Shown: in pieces, positions 14,904 through 24,425 of the stretch
How positions within the stretch are numbered: position 1 is the stretch's first letter
Layout: each line of letters begins with the position of its first letter
Origin: a virus
IMG/VR virus record: IMGVR_UViG_3300017768_000075
Coordinates: 1-25,042 of that record
Strand: one strand, 5' to 3'
Length of the DNA stretch: 25,042 nt
Made by a program: the position numbers and the translations under genes
The notes under the pieces: generated by a model
What the model was told of the DNA's origin: nothing
The model's input: the letters and a program-made list of their open reading frames with translations, nothing else
The model's database searches: none

Positions 14904-17900
14904 ATGCAAAGATTTAATTTGCCAGATGGAAAATATATTCAGATAGAAGATAATCCTTCTAGAGAATATGCAATTGATTTGCAAAACTTTTTAGCAGAAC
15001 AATATCCAGATTATTATTCTCCATACAAAGAAGAAATAGACCCAACGATTTCTGGCAGAGTACGTGAAACTAGCAAAGGTTTTGTAAAAGGCGTTGGTGG
15101 AGGGATACTTGGTGGTGCAGAAGGTTTAGTTAATTACTTTGATAGTGGCAATGATAGTGCTATAGGTGATGGACTAAGGGGTATGCAAAGATATCTAAAT
15201 GAAACTTTGCTACCAACAGAAGAAGGCTATGAAGATTTATATACTACTAAATTAGGACAGGGTTTAGGTAGTTTTGCTTCTTTCTTTGTTCCGGGTTTTG
15301 GTGCATCAAAAGTTTTTGGAACACAACAAAAATTAGAAAGACTAGCCAAAGTTAAGCAGGGAGCAAGAACTCAAACACAACGAGATGCTATAGATAAAAT
15401 GATAAGGTCTGTACAAAGACAGCCTTTAATTGCTAGTGCTTCATTAGCTGTACCATTAGGTGTATCTGGACAAGGAGATAGATTAGAACAAGCTAGAGTT
15501 TTAGGGGAAGAGGTTAGTCCATTCCAAGAATTTTTAGCAGAAACTGCAGGTGGTTTAATAGGTCTTTCAGAACTATATGCACCTGACAGACTTTTAAGAA
15601 AAATTACTAAAGCTGATGGAGAGGTGTTAGATGTAGCTGCTCGTATAAGGTCAGCATTAACTACAGGTACTGCAGAAGCTATTCAAGAAACTATGGCAAG
15701 TATTGCACAAGACGCTGTAGCACGTGGAGTTTATAGTGATGAAGTCCCTATTGGTGAAAGTATGTATGACGACTTTACTGTAGGTGGTGGTACAGGAGCA
15801 ATAGCTGATTTATTAATAAGAGGTTTTGTAGGTAGACGACCTATTGCAAATAAGTATGCACTCGATTTAGAAACTGAAGCTGTAGAAGAAAGCAACGAAA
15901 AAGAAATTTTTGAAAAAAGAAAAGAACTAGATGAAGAGATACAAACTACAGGTCCTGCAATAGTTCGTGAAGAAGATTTATTTGAAGAATACGAAGAAAC
16001 AAAACAACCAGAAGTAAAAAAAGAATTACAAGTTATTGAAGAACTTAAAATAGAAAGACAAGAAGATGATACTGTACTTGTTGTTGGCGTAGATACAGGA
16101 AAAATATACAGCACACATAAGGTTGAAGTTGCTTCAGGTTTTCAAGAAGATGCTAATGGAAATCCTCTTTTAGATGAACAAGGTGAGCGTATACAAAAAT
16201 TTGACCTTGACCCAATAGCTACAATAAACGAGGCTGCATTATCTGCAGTAGAACAAAAAAAAATAAATAGAACAAAATTTGTTAATGATGCAATTGACAA
16301 TGTATTAGATATTGGAGGTCTAAAAGAAAGTGGCTCTCTAAAAAGTTTGGGTAAAAGAGTTCTATCGCCTTTATTTAATGTAGTTGATGTTAGAACTTTG
16401 TCTGTAATGGACTCAAGAATAAATGAAACAAGACAACAACAAGCTAAAAAATTAGAAAAATTAAACAAACAAGCTGAGAAACTTAAAGCTAAACAATTAA
16501 GAGATAGAAAGGCAGGTAAAACAAGACTTACTAAAAGTGGTCAGCCAGACTTAAGATACAAACAGTTAGATACACCGGGCACTTTAGACAGCACAGAAGG
16601 AGCTTTAGATATATCTCCTCTTAAACAAATTACTTCTGAAACACAAACTGATGAACAAAAAAGTTTGGTAGAACTTTTACAAGATAGAGCTGAACAAGTT
16701 GGATTGCCTCGTAAGAATTTTTACACTTATCAAGAAGCTCAAAAAATTCTAAAGCCTGATGACTTTAATCAATTGATGATGGAAAAAGCAAACATCATTT
16801 ATAAGTATTCAGAAAAAGAAGGAGCATATTTACCTAAGGGCAGAAGAAATAGAAGGACAGGAGATAGGATAGCTTCTGGCTTAAATCCAAGAGGAGCAGG
16901 TATACAAAGATATAATTTTTCTCCTAACAAATTTCAAGACACAAGCAGACAAGCAATATACGAAGCACTTAAAAGTAAAAATCTTGAGGCTAAAATAAAC
17001 AGTAAAGAGTTTCAGTATTTTGCAGAACAACTAACAGGCGAAAAAAATTACAACAAGATGAACAAAGGACAGAAGATGGTCTTGTTAAGTCGTATATATG
17101 GTATGCCTAGGTTAGATGTAAAAACTAAATTACCTTTGTTAACTCCTAGAACTTATACAGCACAGCAAATGAATTCTTTTTACGAGCTGTTTGGTTTGGC
17201 TACAGGTAAATCTATAACTGAAAATGATATAAAAACATTTTTTGATAATCAAAATATAAAAAAGAGTCAACAAAATATAAGGCAGTTTAAAGAAGATTTA
17301 ATTAATAGTGGCAGACTAAAAAAAGTAAAAGGCAAAACATTAGGCAACAGTCAATTTAAAACAGATGAAATGTCTAAGGCTTCTAGAAAAGAAGGAGAAA
17401 CTGTAGAAGATTACAAAGCTAGAATATCTACTGTTTTAACTGCTGAACAAATAGCTGACCTAGGTATGACTGAAGAACAATTTGATATACCCCTATTACC
17501 TGCACCTATTACAAATGAGTCTATGCCTAATCTTGCAAAAGAATTGCAAGGTAGATTAAACAAATTAGGTCTTAAAGATATAGCACTTAGAGTTACAAAC
17601 TTTCTAAATAGTTCACAAAACATAAAACGTGATGGCACAGGAAGATTGGTTTACGTTGCCGACCCAAATCGTAATGACAAAATGAGTTTGATTGATAAAG
17701 AAGCTGTGGGTTTATATGACAGAGCTTTGAATACTATCTTATTAAAACTAGAAAGTATCGACCCTAACAATCAACTATCTGAAGCAGAGTTAATAGACGC
17801 TTTGAGTGGCAGAATAGACCACGAAGCTATACACGCTATGATGCAATTAGATTTAATAACTGAAGATGAGTTTTTAAATCTTGTTAGATATGCAAAAAAA

Positions 17901-20900
17901 GCTTTGCCTTCAGATATGCAACAAGAGATGGCTAAATCATATGGACTAGGTCAATCCGGTGGTATAACAGCTAGAGGTTTTGAAGAAGAACTTGTAGCAG
18001 AATTGTTTAGACTTTACAGAAAAAATCCAAAAGGAATTATTGGTAAGCCTAGAAGTTTAATTGAAAGAATATTAAATTTTTTACAAGAGTTTTTATTTTC
18101 AATAAATGCTTCTGAGTTTGGTAGTCCTACTGTTTTATTAGAAAGGATTGCGTCAGGAGAAATAGGCAGTAGAGAAAGAGGTGTAAAAAGAAACTTGCGT
18201 ATGACAGCAAGTAATCAGTCTAGATTTTTACAAGCTGCAGTTGAAGTAGAAGAGCCGACAGAAGGTGGGACTCAAGGCAGACCTTCTGCTCAAGATATTT
18301 TAGCCGGAGAGAATCCTGACCCACAAATGCGAGAAGTTGTAAGCGAAGATGAGATAAATCGTTCAGCTATATTTGAGGAGCTTGAAAATACTTTGGTACA
18401 AAAAGGAGATATATCTTCTGCAGAAATGAGAAGTATATTCAAACAGTTTGCTCCACAGTCTAGAAAGTTTTTACCTATACCTTCATATAAAGAATTAAAA
18501 AAGAAAGTTGCTGAAGCTGCACGTATGGGATATGACCATTTATGGTATACAAGATGGGCACAAAAAGTTCCTTTATTAATTGGTGACGCAAACATGACAG
18601 AGTTTAGTGCTGTCTTTGGAATAACATCTGCACAACAAACTCCTGAAAAAAATTATCAAGATACTTTAAATACAATGATAATTGCTAGGAAGATAGACCC
18701 TATTAAAAGTCCTAAAAGATTTATAAATGCTATAGCAAAAAAAAATGTTGGTATGAAAAATCCAACTCGATTAAAACAAATACAAGAGTTTTATAAGACA
18801 GGTTTATTTCAGAATAAAGATACAGGAGCTAAGACAGCTTTTTATGCTAATCAAATATTTGAAGCAAGTCAGGGTAGGTTTACTCCGTTTACAGTTAACG
18901 ACATTCATATGAGAAGGCAGTTTGGAATGATAGACCCAAACAAACCAGAAAAAAATCAAGAGAGTCCTACTGCTATCGAGTATCAATTTCAAAATGATTT
19001 AATGAGATTGTTAAGCACAGAAGTTTATAACGTCAATGGAGTGCGTAGAAAATATCAAGAGCCATCAGAAATCCAAGCTATGTTGTGGGGATTGCAAAGA
19101 TATGAAGGAGGAACTAATCCTACTAATGAAGGTAGTTATGCTTCAGCAGAAGCAGCAGCACAAGAACAAATAGCTGAAATACAAGAAATGCAAAGGGAAG
19201 GTAAGTTTGATACTGCTACTCCATTAACAGATAGAATGATTAACTCGCCACAAAACATTGCATATCAAAATGTTAAAGGCACATATGGAAGTGTGACACA
19301 AAGAAACTTTCAAGAAGCTATTGCAGAACAGTCTCCTGTAATTGAAGTAAGTGTTATGCCCGGAACTGAGATACGTGGTGTTTGGTCTGAGTCTAAATTA
19401 ATTCCTTATAGAAAAAAAATACAATATTTTAATTCTGTTTTTCGTGCGATAACAGAAGGCAATCAATTAAAGTTTTTAAAATTTTTAAAGATACCTCACT
19501 CAATAACTCTTAATGCAGGAACATACAATGGTGGATACCTGACTCCGGGATTTAATTTATCTATGCCTAATGCAAGTGAAGCAACACTCAGAGGAGTTGC
19601 ACAGTTTTTAACTGATGCTTTGTATTTAGACTCTACGTTGATAACAACCCCTACAGCACAAGGAGCTAAAAGACAGGCTGCTGTATTAACAAAGCCTGAT
19701 AATGAAGGCTTTACTATTGATGAAATAAAATCTATTCAAGAAAGAATACAGAGGAACGACCCTAACGGAGACATAGGAGAGTTTGTTTTACAGTCAACAG
19801 GTAATGCTTTAACTTTCACAGACAAAAAAGAATTCAATGGATTGCCATATACAAAAGAACTTTATCAAACTTACATAAACTTCTTACGTGATATGTTTGC
19901 TAATACAGGATACAATCTAAATACTTATGGACAAAAATCAGAACTCATCAGCTACGGACCAACAAGAGATGACAGAACAGGAACAAGAGGAGGTATTGAA
20001 AACCTTAGGGATTACACCTCTACCTTCAACGCACCCGATATACGGAGAGCCCTCCTCAGTAATCTCTACCTCCCTGCCCTTAGAGCCTTCCAAAGTTTCC
20101 AAAAAGAACTAGGAGTAAGCGTACCAACACAAGGCAGAAGCAGAAATTTTGCCATGCCTAACTCTGCTTTTAATCCACAAACTACTACTAATAAACCTAC
20201 CAAAGATGAACTTGCAGATGCAGAGGCTATAGCTTTTGCAAAGGCAGAAGCAGAAAATTATACAGCCGGAGCCGTGCCTTTAATAAATCCTAATGCTAGT
20301 GGACTAGCAATACGTACTGCATTACAAGTAAGAGATGGATTGAAGCCAGAAAATATATTACCTGAAGACCCATACATGAGAGGGTCAGGAACAATACCTT
20401 CTAAGTTTGAAAATGTTGTAAACAAAACCGGAGGCAAAACTAAAGGAAAAGAGAAAGGTGGTTTCTTTGATGCACTTAATAATGTTACAAATGCAAACGA
20501 AAGTGCACGTGCTTTTATAAATAGATTCAGACAAAATCTTATAGATAACAAACAAATGTTATTAACAGGTGTAAAGATTTTAGCAGGAGACTCTAGTCAA
20601 GTACTTGAATTTGAAAGACGTGCTTCTACCGGAGCAATCCAAGCTTTAAGATTTGTAGATAATGCTAGAGGTGTCCTTGCTTCTATGATGAAAGATGGAC
20701 CCGTAACTCTACGTGATGGTTTGACTGCCACAATCAAAGACCCCCAACTTAATTTAATAAAAATATTTGCTCCTATTTATCAAAACTCAGCAGAGTATGG
20801 TATAGATTTTGAGTCTTTAGTTAAGGCTTATTTTATAGCTAGAAGAGGTAGTAGATTAGTAGAAAAGAAAATAAATGTTAAGCAGAAAGACGGAACATTT

Positions 20901-23210
20901 ACAGAAGAAAGAGTTATAGAAATACCTTTGACTGACCAAGAGATACAAGATGGTTTGCAAATAGGGGAAGACTATCAATGGATAAAAAAAGTATTTGACG
21001 ACTATCAAAAGTTTAATGAGTACACAATTAATTTTGGAGTAGACTCTGGCATACTTCAGGAAGAAAGAAGTGATAATGAATTTAGAGTTGAGTTAAATAA
21101 AGTTGGGTTTACTGATGTAGCTAAATCAGGAAACAGAGAGGCATTACTTAAAGCAGTTAAGATATATAACTCACGTGCTAAAGAAGGAGAGCTTATTGAA
21201 ACTAGAGGTACTGCACAAATATGGCGAGAAAACGCAGACCACTTTCCTTTCTATAGAGAAATGGAAAACGCTAGTAGAGAAATGTCTGCTCCTAGAATTG
21301 GCTCTGGATTACTTGCAGGTAATCCATTAGGTATAGAACTTAAAGGAAGTACTAAAGAGATAGATGTAGATTTCTTAGACGCTATATTAAGAAATCAACT
21401 TGCTATTATTACTGCAGGAATGAAGAACGATGGTTTATCTAAACTAGCTAGAAACTTTGTAGTGAGTGGTAGAGGTAGATTTATTAGACCTGATGAAGTT
21501 AAAGGCAGAATAGGTAAAGAAGTTATACCTGTTCATGTACAAGGAGTCCGAAGATTTTTAGAAATAGACGCAGAGCTTGGTCCATACCTTGAAGGTTTAA
21601 ATAATATAGGTGTAACTGATGATGGATTTTTATTAAAAGCTTTAGCAATACCGGCTTCATTACTTCGTGAGACTGTCACAAGAGACCCCGGATTTATGAT
21701 GGTCAATATGTTTAGAGACACAATGTCAGCCTTCGTTACAAGTGGAGCAGACTTCACACCTATATTAGATACAGCTAAAGGCTTTGCTTCTGATATGTAT
21801 GAACTAGAAAGATTTGGTGTACTTGGTGGTTATGATTATTCAAATGACGCAATGAGTATTTCATCTTTCTTAAAGAAACAATACAGACTTCAAGGCTTAG
21901 GTAAGAATGGGTCACTCAATCCTATAGACGCTACTGTTAAATTATGGGATTGGTTAGGACAACAAACATATAAATCAGATGGAGCAACAAGGTTAGCTGT
22001 TTACAATTCGGTCTTAAAAGAAACCGGTGATGTGGCAGAAGCAGCTTATCAAGCTAAAGAAATAATTAACTTTTCAAGAAGAGGAGCTAGTCCTATATTT
22101 AGAATTGTGACGACTGCCATACCTTTTATGAACGCAAGGATACAAGGACTTGATGTTCTTTGGAGGTCTGGTACAGGTCAGTATTCAGCAAAAGAGTTTG
22201 ATGCCGGTATTAGAAACGACCCTGAGTTGCAGAGAAAAGTTATAAAAAGTTTTGTAGCAAATGGAGCCTTGCTTACTTTTGTTACGGCTATGTATTATCT
22301 AATGGTTGGAGATACAGACGAATACAGAGCAAGACGAAGAGAAGAGAGAGATAACAATTGGTTGATTTTCACAGGTAAAGACCTTCCTCCTCTCAAGCTA
22401 CCTATTCCATTTGAAGTTGGTGTCATGTTTAAAGTAATTCCTGAAAGGACTATGGACTTTGTAGTCGGTGGAGCAAGTGGCGAAGAAACATTAGAGTCAT
22501 TTACAAGGGCAACAAAAGATACTTTAAAATTCAACCCTCTCTCATTCCAAGTATTAAAACCATTCATGGAAGCTTTTGTTTACAATCGCAGTAGCTTTAC
22601 CGGAAGTCCTATTGTGCCTCCATACATGGAGCAAACCATTGAAGAAGGACTTCAATATAGAGAAACCACAAGTGAGTTAGCTAAGATTGTCGGAGAGCAA
22701 TTCGGTATAAGTCCTTTGAAGTTAGAGTATATGTTGAATGGTTATTTAGGTACCCTTGGTGGGTATGGTCTGAGCCTCGTAGACACAGTTCTAAAAGGTC
22801 TTACCGGCAGAGACTTCATCAGACCTAGGGTAGACCAATTACCCCTCTTAAAACGTTTCTTTGGCAGTCCTTTGGGTGGTGGTTTACAACAGCAGTATTA
22901 CGAAATGAGAGAAGAGAGCAACAAAGTGATAGCAACTATGAACAAACTCAAAGATGAAGGTAGAGTAGACGAGTATCAATCCTATGCAAATAACAATCAA
23001 GGATACTTACAAACTAGAGGACAAGTATTAGCAATAGATAGAAGTTTGAAAGCTATTACAAAACAAGTGAACGCAGTTTACCAAAGCAAAGTTTTAAATC
23101 CTGAGCAGAAAAGAGTAGCACTTAGAAGTTTAGAGGAAAGACGCAACCAAGTTTTACAGTACATTCCTGATATGAGAAGGCAACAAGAAACATATTTAGG
23201 ATTGCAATAG
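14904..23210 (+). CDS. Giant polyvalent (ejected) virion protein with HExxH metallopeptidase and LPD38-like domain
   Basis: 2768 residues. Residues 1-30 form a small leading domain, then Gly-rich amphipathic helices (GFVKGVGGGILGGAEGLVNY) and a charged coiled coil (about 325-560). Residues 973-977 read HEAIH, a zinc metallopeptidase signature, with a likely third ligand in EEELVAE (1027-1033). Residues about 1190-1400 contain ITSAQQTPEKNYQ (I1240) and IQAMLWG (1390), a helical domain common in phage polyvalent proteins. About 2255-2700 resembles LPD38: RDPGFMMVNMFRD (2260), NFSRRGASPIFR (2389), a membrane segment from 2449 and NNWLIFTGKDLPP. Proteins of this class are packaged and delivered with the DNA, carrying several effector domains. 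Last gene of the + strand unit. The domain borders are by eye. Confidence 0.75.
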   Translation: MQRFNLPDGKYIQIEDNPSREYAIDLQNFLAEQYPDYYSPYKEEIDPTISGRVRETSKGFVKGVGGGILGGAEGLVNYFDSGNDSAIGDGLRGMQRYLNETLLPTEEGYEDLYTTKLGQGLGSFASFFVPGFGASKVFGTQQKLERLAKVKQGARTQTQRDAIDKMIRSVQRQPLIASASLAVPLGVSGQGDRLEQARVLGEEVSPFQEFLAETAGGLIGLSELYAPDRLLRKITKADGEVLDVAARIRSALTTGTAEAIQETMASIAQDAVARGVYSDEVPIGESMYDDFTVGGGTGAIADLLIRGFVGRRPIANKYALDLETEAVEESNEKEIFEKRKELDEEIQTTGPAIVREEDLFEEYEETKQPEVKKELQVIEELKIERQEDDTVLVVGVDTGKIYSTHKVEVASGFQEDANGNPLLDEQGERIQKFDLDPIATINEAALSAVEQKKINRTKFVNDAIDNVLDIGGLKESGSLKSLGKRVLSPLFNVVDVRTLSVMDSRINETRQQQAKKLEKLNKQAEKLKAKQLRDRKAGKTRLTKSGQPDLRYKQLDTPGTLDSTEGALDISPLKQITSETQTDEQKSLVELLQDRAEQVGLPRKNFYTYQEAQKILKPDDFNQLMMEKANIIYKYSEKEGAYLPKGRRNRRTGDRIASGLNPRGAGIQRYNFSPNKFQDTSRQAIYEALKSKNLEAKINSKEFQYFAEQLTGEKNYNKMNKGQKMVLLSRIYGMPRLDVKTKLPLLTPRTYTAQQMNSFYELFGLATGKSITENDIKTFFDNQNIKKSQQNIRQFKEDLINSGRLKKVKGKTLGNSQFKTDEMSKASRKEGETVEDYKARISTVLTAEQIADLGMTEEQFDIPLLPAPITNESMPNLAKELQGRLNKLGLKDIALRVTNFLNSSQNIKRDGTGRLVYVADPNRNDKMSLIDKEAVGLYDRALNTILLKLESIDPNNQLSEAELIDALSGRIDHEAIHAMMQLDLITEDEFLNLVRYAKKALPSDMQQEMAKSYGLGQSGGITARGFEEELVAELFRLYRKNPKGIIGKPRSLIERILNFLQEFLFSINASEFGSPTVLLERIASGEIGSRERGVKRNLRMTASNQSRFLQAAVEVEEPTEGGTQGRPSAQDILAGENPDPQMREVVSEDEINRSAIFEELENTLVQKGDISSAEMRSIFKQFAPQSRKFLPIPSYKELKKKVAEAARMGYDHLWYTRWAQKVPLLIGDANMTEFSAVFGITSAQQTPEKNYQDTLNTMIIARKIDPIKSPKRFINAIAKKNVGMKNPTRLKQIQEFYKTGLFQNKDTGAKTAFYANQIFEASQGRFTPFTVNDIHMRRQFGMIDPNKPEKNQESPTAIEYQFQNDLMRLLSTEVYNVNGVRRKYQEPSEIQAMLWGLQRYEGGTNPTNEGSYASAEAAAQEQIAEIQEMQREGKFDTATPLTDRMINSPQNIAYQNVKGTYGSVTQRNFQEAIAEQSPVIEVSVMPGTEIRGVWSESKLIPYRKKIQYFNSVFRAITEGNQLKFLKFLKIPHSITLNAGTYNGGYLTPGFNLSMPNASEATLRGVAQFLTDALYLDSTLITTPTAQGAKRQAAVLTKPDNEGFTIDEIKSIQERIQRNDPNGDIGEFVLQSTGNALTFTDKKEFNGLPYTKELYQTYINFLRDMFANTGYNLNTYGQKSELISYGPTRDDRTGTRGGIENLRDYTSTFNAPDIRRALLSNLYLPALRAFQSFQKELGVSVPTQGRSRNFAMPNSAFNPQTTTNKPTKDELADAEAIAFAKAEAENYTAGAVPLINPNASGLAIRTALQVRDGLKPENILPEDPYMRGSGTIPSKFENVVNKTGGKTKGKEKGGFFDALNNVTNANESARAFINRFRQNLIDNKQMLLTGVKILAGDSSQVLEFERRASTGAIQALRFVDNARGVLASMMKDGPVTLRDGLTATIKDPQLNLIKIFAPIYQNSAEYGIDFESLVKAYFIARRGSRLVEKKINVKQKDGTFTEERVIEIPLTDQEIQDGLQIGEDYQWIKKVFDDYQKFNEYTINFGVDSGILQEERSDNEFRVELNKVGFTDVAKSGNREALLKAVKIYNSRAKEGELIETRGTAQIWRENADHFPFYREMENASREMSAPRIGSGLLAGNPLGIELKGSTKEIDVDFLDAILRNQLAIITAGMKNDGLSKLARNFVVSGRGRFIRPDEVKGRIGKEVIPVHVQGVRRFLEIDAELGPYLEGLNNIGVTDDGFLLKALAIPASLLRETVTRDPGFMMVNMFRDTMSAFVTSGADFTPILDTAKGFASDMYELERFGVLGGYDYSNDAMSISSFLKKQYRLQGLGKNGSLNPIDATVKLWDWLGQQTYKSDGATRLAVYNSVLKETGDVAEAAYQAKEIINFSRRGASPIFRIVTTAIPFMNARIQGLDVLWRSGTGQYSAKEFDAGIRNDPELQRKVIKSFVANGALLTFVTAMYYLMVGDTDEYRARRREERDNNWLIFTGKDLPPLKLPIPFEVGVMFKVIPERTMDFVVGGASGEETLESFTRATKDTLKFNPLSFQVLKPFMEAFVYNRSSFTGSPIVPPYMEQTIEEGLQYRETTSELAKIVGEQFGISPLKLEYMLNGYLGTLGGYGLSLVDTVLKGLTGRDFIRPRVDQLPLLKRFFGSPLGGGLQQQYYEMREESNKVIATMNKLKDEGRVDEYQSYANNNQGYLQTRGQVLAIDRSLKAITKQVNAVYQSKVLNPEQKRVALRSLEERRNQVLQYIPDMRRQQETYLGLQ

Positions 23211-23223
23211 GTGATAGTCCGGG

Positions 23224-23240
23224 CTGTATCCATGATACAG
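23224..23240 (+). terminator. Stem-loop after the late operon, possible transcript end
   Basis: CTGTATC-CAT-GATACAG is a perfect seven-base-pair inverted repeat with a three-base loop, 14 bases past the stop of the giant gene and in the spacer between converging genes. No run of T follows (ACATAAAATATTT), so it is not a standard intrinsic terminator. It may mark or protect the 3' end of the late transcript. Confidence 0.35.
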
Positions 23241-23244
23241 ACAT

Positions 23245-23264
23245 AAAATATTTACCGGTAAATA
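23245..23264. promoter_or_regulatory. Perfect palindrome TATTTACCGGTAAATA (site 1 of a repeated motif)
   Basis: Bases 23249-23264 are a perfect 16-base palindrome, preceded by AAAA. The same layout, AAAATATTTAC then two bases then GTAAA, recurs at 24081-24098. Shared palindrome plus shared flank suggests a protein-binding site. The bound protein is unknown. Confidence 0.45.
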
Positions 23265-23333
23265 CTTTCTCTAGCTAGGGTCTGAAAGTTTTTTAGGACA
23301 CAACGTCCCACCTGCGAATCAGATTTTTTCAGG

Positions 23334-23681
23334 CTAGTATATTTCAGCAACAACTAATCTTTCGATTAGCTTTTCTTCTTTGAATGGTTTAGTTCTGAAG
23401 AAGCCTTCATACTGTGGATACCTAACATGAAAGAGTCTAGCGTAGAAAGATATGTAATCATTGCTTATCTTGAAGTCCCCACCTTTTGTTTCGACCTCAG
23501 CGTTCCACCTTATACGATTGATGATTGCCCATTGAGAATAGTTCTTTCTCCCTGAGGCTATCGCTTGTAAGGTGTACTCTTCAAACTTCTCCCATACCTG
23601 AGGGTTTTTCTTATGCCATTCCCACCAAGCCTTCTTCCGTTCTTTCAACTCTTCTTGTAATTGTTCTACCAACATAGACAT
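23334..23681 (-). CDS. Conserved-type phage hypothetical protein, Trp/aromatic-rich
   Basis: 115 residues. The start at 23681 forms a TAATG junction with the nuclease-like gene read before it, so the two are co-translated. It has an unusually high content of Trp, Tyr and charged residues: KKAWWEWHKKNPQVWEKFEE, NYSQWAIINRIRWNAE, then FKISNDYISFYARLFHVRYP and YEGFFRTKP. The pattern is one I associate with a frequent small protein of environmental phages that often sits by recombination or nuclease genes. No catalytic motif or membrane segment. A nucleic-acid-binding role is possible but not shown. Confidence 0.7.
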   Translation of the reverse strand: MSMLVEQLQEELKERKKAWWEWHKKNPQVWEKFEEYTLQAIASGRKNYSQWAIINRIRWNAEVETKGGDFKISNDYISFYARLFHVRYPQYEGFFRTKPFKEEKLIERLVVAEIY

Positions 23682-24034
23682 TACTCTTCCTCCTCCTCAA
23701 CTAATATACCTATAAATCTAATAAACTTTTCAGCGTCAATAACCAACAAAGGTTTAGTCTTGTTTCTTTTGATTACGACTATAGGCTCATAGCCTTTACA
23801 ATTCTCCTCAGCTTGTTCGTAAGCTTTCCAAATGTTCAGAGCCTCTTGGTTTTTACACTCAATACTGAAGGGAAACTTCTCTCTTGATTGCTTACCCATT
23901 ATCACATCTTCCCCTTGGCTTCCCATAGGTCGAGACTCTATATCCTCAGGGTCTAGTTTCAATATCTCTATCAACTTTTCTACTACCCACTTCTGTAGTT
24001 TCCTTCCTTTTGCTTTTGCAGATTGTGTTTTCAT
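23681..24034 (-). CDS. PD-(D/E)XK-type nuclease-like protein (Holliday junction resolvase-like)
   Basis: 117 residues. It shows the core order of small PD-(D/E)XK enzymes: an N-terminal helix (AKGRKLQKWVVEKLIEILK), a strand with a metal-binding Asp (GSQGEDVIMG, D43), and the E-x-K strand (FSIECKNQE, E59 and K61). A helix (NIWKAYEQAEENCK) and a further strand (YEPIVVIKRNKTKPLLVI) follow. This fold is used by resolvases and repair nucleases. A resolving or recombination role in phage DNA replication is likely but not certain. The C-terminus is a run of Glu. A palindrome lies about 47 bases upstream and could control this gene pair. Confidence 0.75.
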   Translation of the reverse strand: MKTQSAKAKGRKLQKWVVEKLIEILKLDPEDIESRPMGSQGEDVIMGKQSREKFPFSIECKNQEALNIWKAYEQAEENCKGYEPIVVIKRNKTKPLLVIDAEKFIRFIGILVEEEEE

Positions 24035-24080
24035 ACCTTAAAACTTACCATCATTTTTTTCCATCTCATTTCGCTGCGAG

Positions 24081-24098
24081 AAAATATTTACTAGTAAA
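24081..24098. promoter_or_regulatory. Palindrome TTTACTAGTAAA (site 2), candidate operator upstream of the nuclease pair
   Basis: Bases 24087-24098 are a perfect 12-base palindrome, in the 72-base gap between two - strand genes. With its flank it reads AAAATATTTACTAGTAAA, 16 of 18 bases equal to site 1 at 23245-23262. Read on the - strand it lies about 47 bases before the start at 24034, a fitting place for an operator or promoter element. Confidence 0.5.
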
Positions 24099-24106
24099 AC
24101 CTTTTC

Positions 24107-24415
24107 TCATGGTAGTTCTCTTGGCTCTTTAAGTAAATGCTCTACCTGTTCTAGCAGTTCTTCTTCCGTGCCATAAGCTTCTTCAAATCTTTTCTTGTTG
24201 GGGTGTCTGCTTATTGGTCTTTTGTGACTGCCGTTTCTATGATGAATGTCACAGAGAGGTAATACTCTCATGTGATTTCTTTTTTCTTTTCCTACAATGT
24301 GATGTATCTCTGCCGGAACATACGGATAACCATTGTTATAACAGACGATACACCCAATGCCACGGACTAAGTCCATGTGTTCTTGCTCTTCTTTTGTGGG
24401 GGGTTTGCCTTTCAT
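24107..24415 (-). CDS. Ref-like HNH nuclease (RecA-dependent nuclease family)
   Basis: 102 residues. Family features are clear: a zinc-knuckle start (GCIVC, C22 and C25), the EIHHI motif (H38, H39) of the HNH fold, LPLCDIHHRNG (C55, H58, H59), and a typical ending RHPNKKRFEEAYGTEEELLEQ. This matches the Ref nuclease described from phage P1, which cuts DNA at displacement loops made by RecA. Such proteins are common in phages and support recombination. Whether it depends on host RecA here is unknown. The start is not preceded by a clear ribosome site. Upstream lies an inverted repeat that could shape the mRNA. Confidence 0.8.
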   Translation of the reverse strand: MKGKPPTKEEQEHMDLVRGIGCIVCYNNGYPYVPAEIHHIVGKEKRNHMRVLPLCDIHHRNGSHKRPISRHPNKKRFEEAYGTEEELLEQVEHLLKEPRELP

Positions 24416-24425
24416 CTAGCAAGGA

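Larger units (their letters stand above)
23211..23333. other. Convergent spacer between late and early-type genes
   Basis: 123 bases between the + strand late genes and the - strand small genes. It holds the stem-loop, the 16-base palindrome listed separately, and a weak four-base-pair hairpin GGAC-ACAAC-GTCC near 23299-23311. No open frame or tRNA fold is seen. Confidence 0.6.

Noticed and set aside
19927-20112. Separate + strand gene inside the giant gene
   Set aside because: The nearest AGGA is 16 bases before its ATG, and the main frame is clearly coding. Kept only as a finding because of the codon usage shift.
23281-23340. tRNA or integration-site remnant in the convergent spacer (GCGAATC looks like a T-loop)
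   Set aside because: No acceptor stem, anticodon arm or CCA end can be paired around it, and no integrase gene is in the window.
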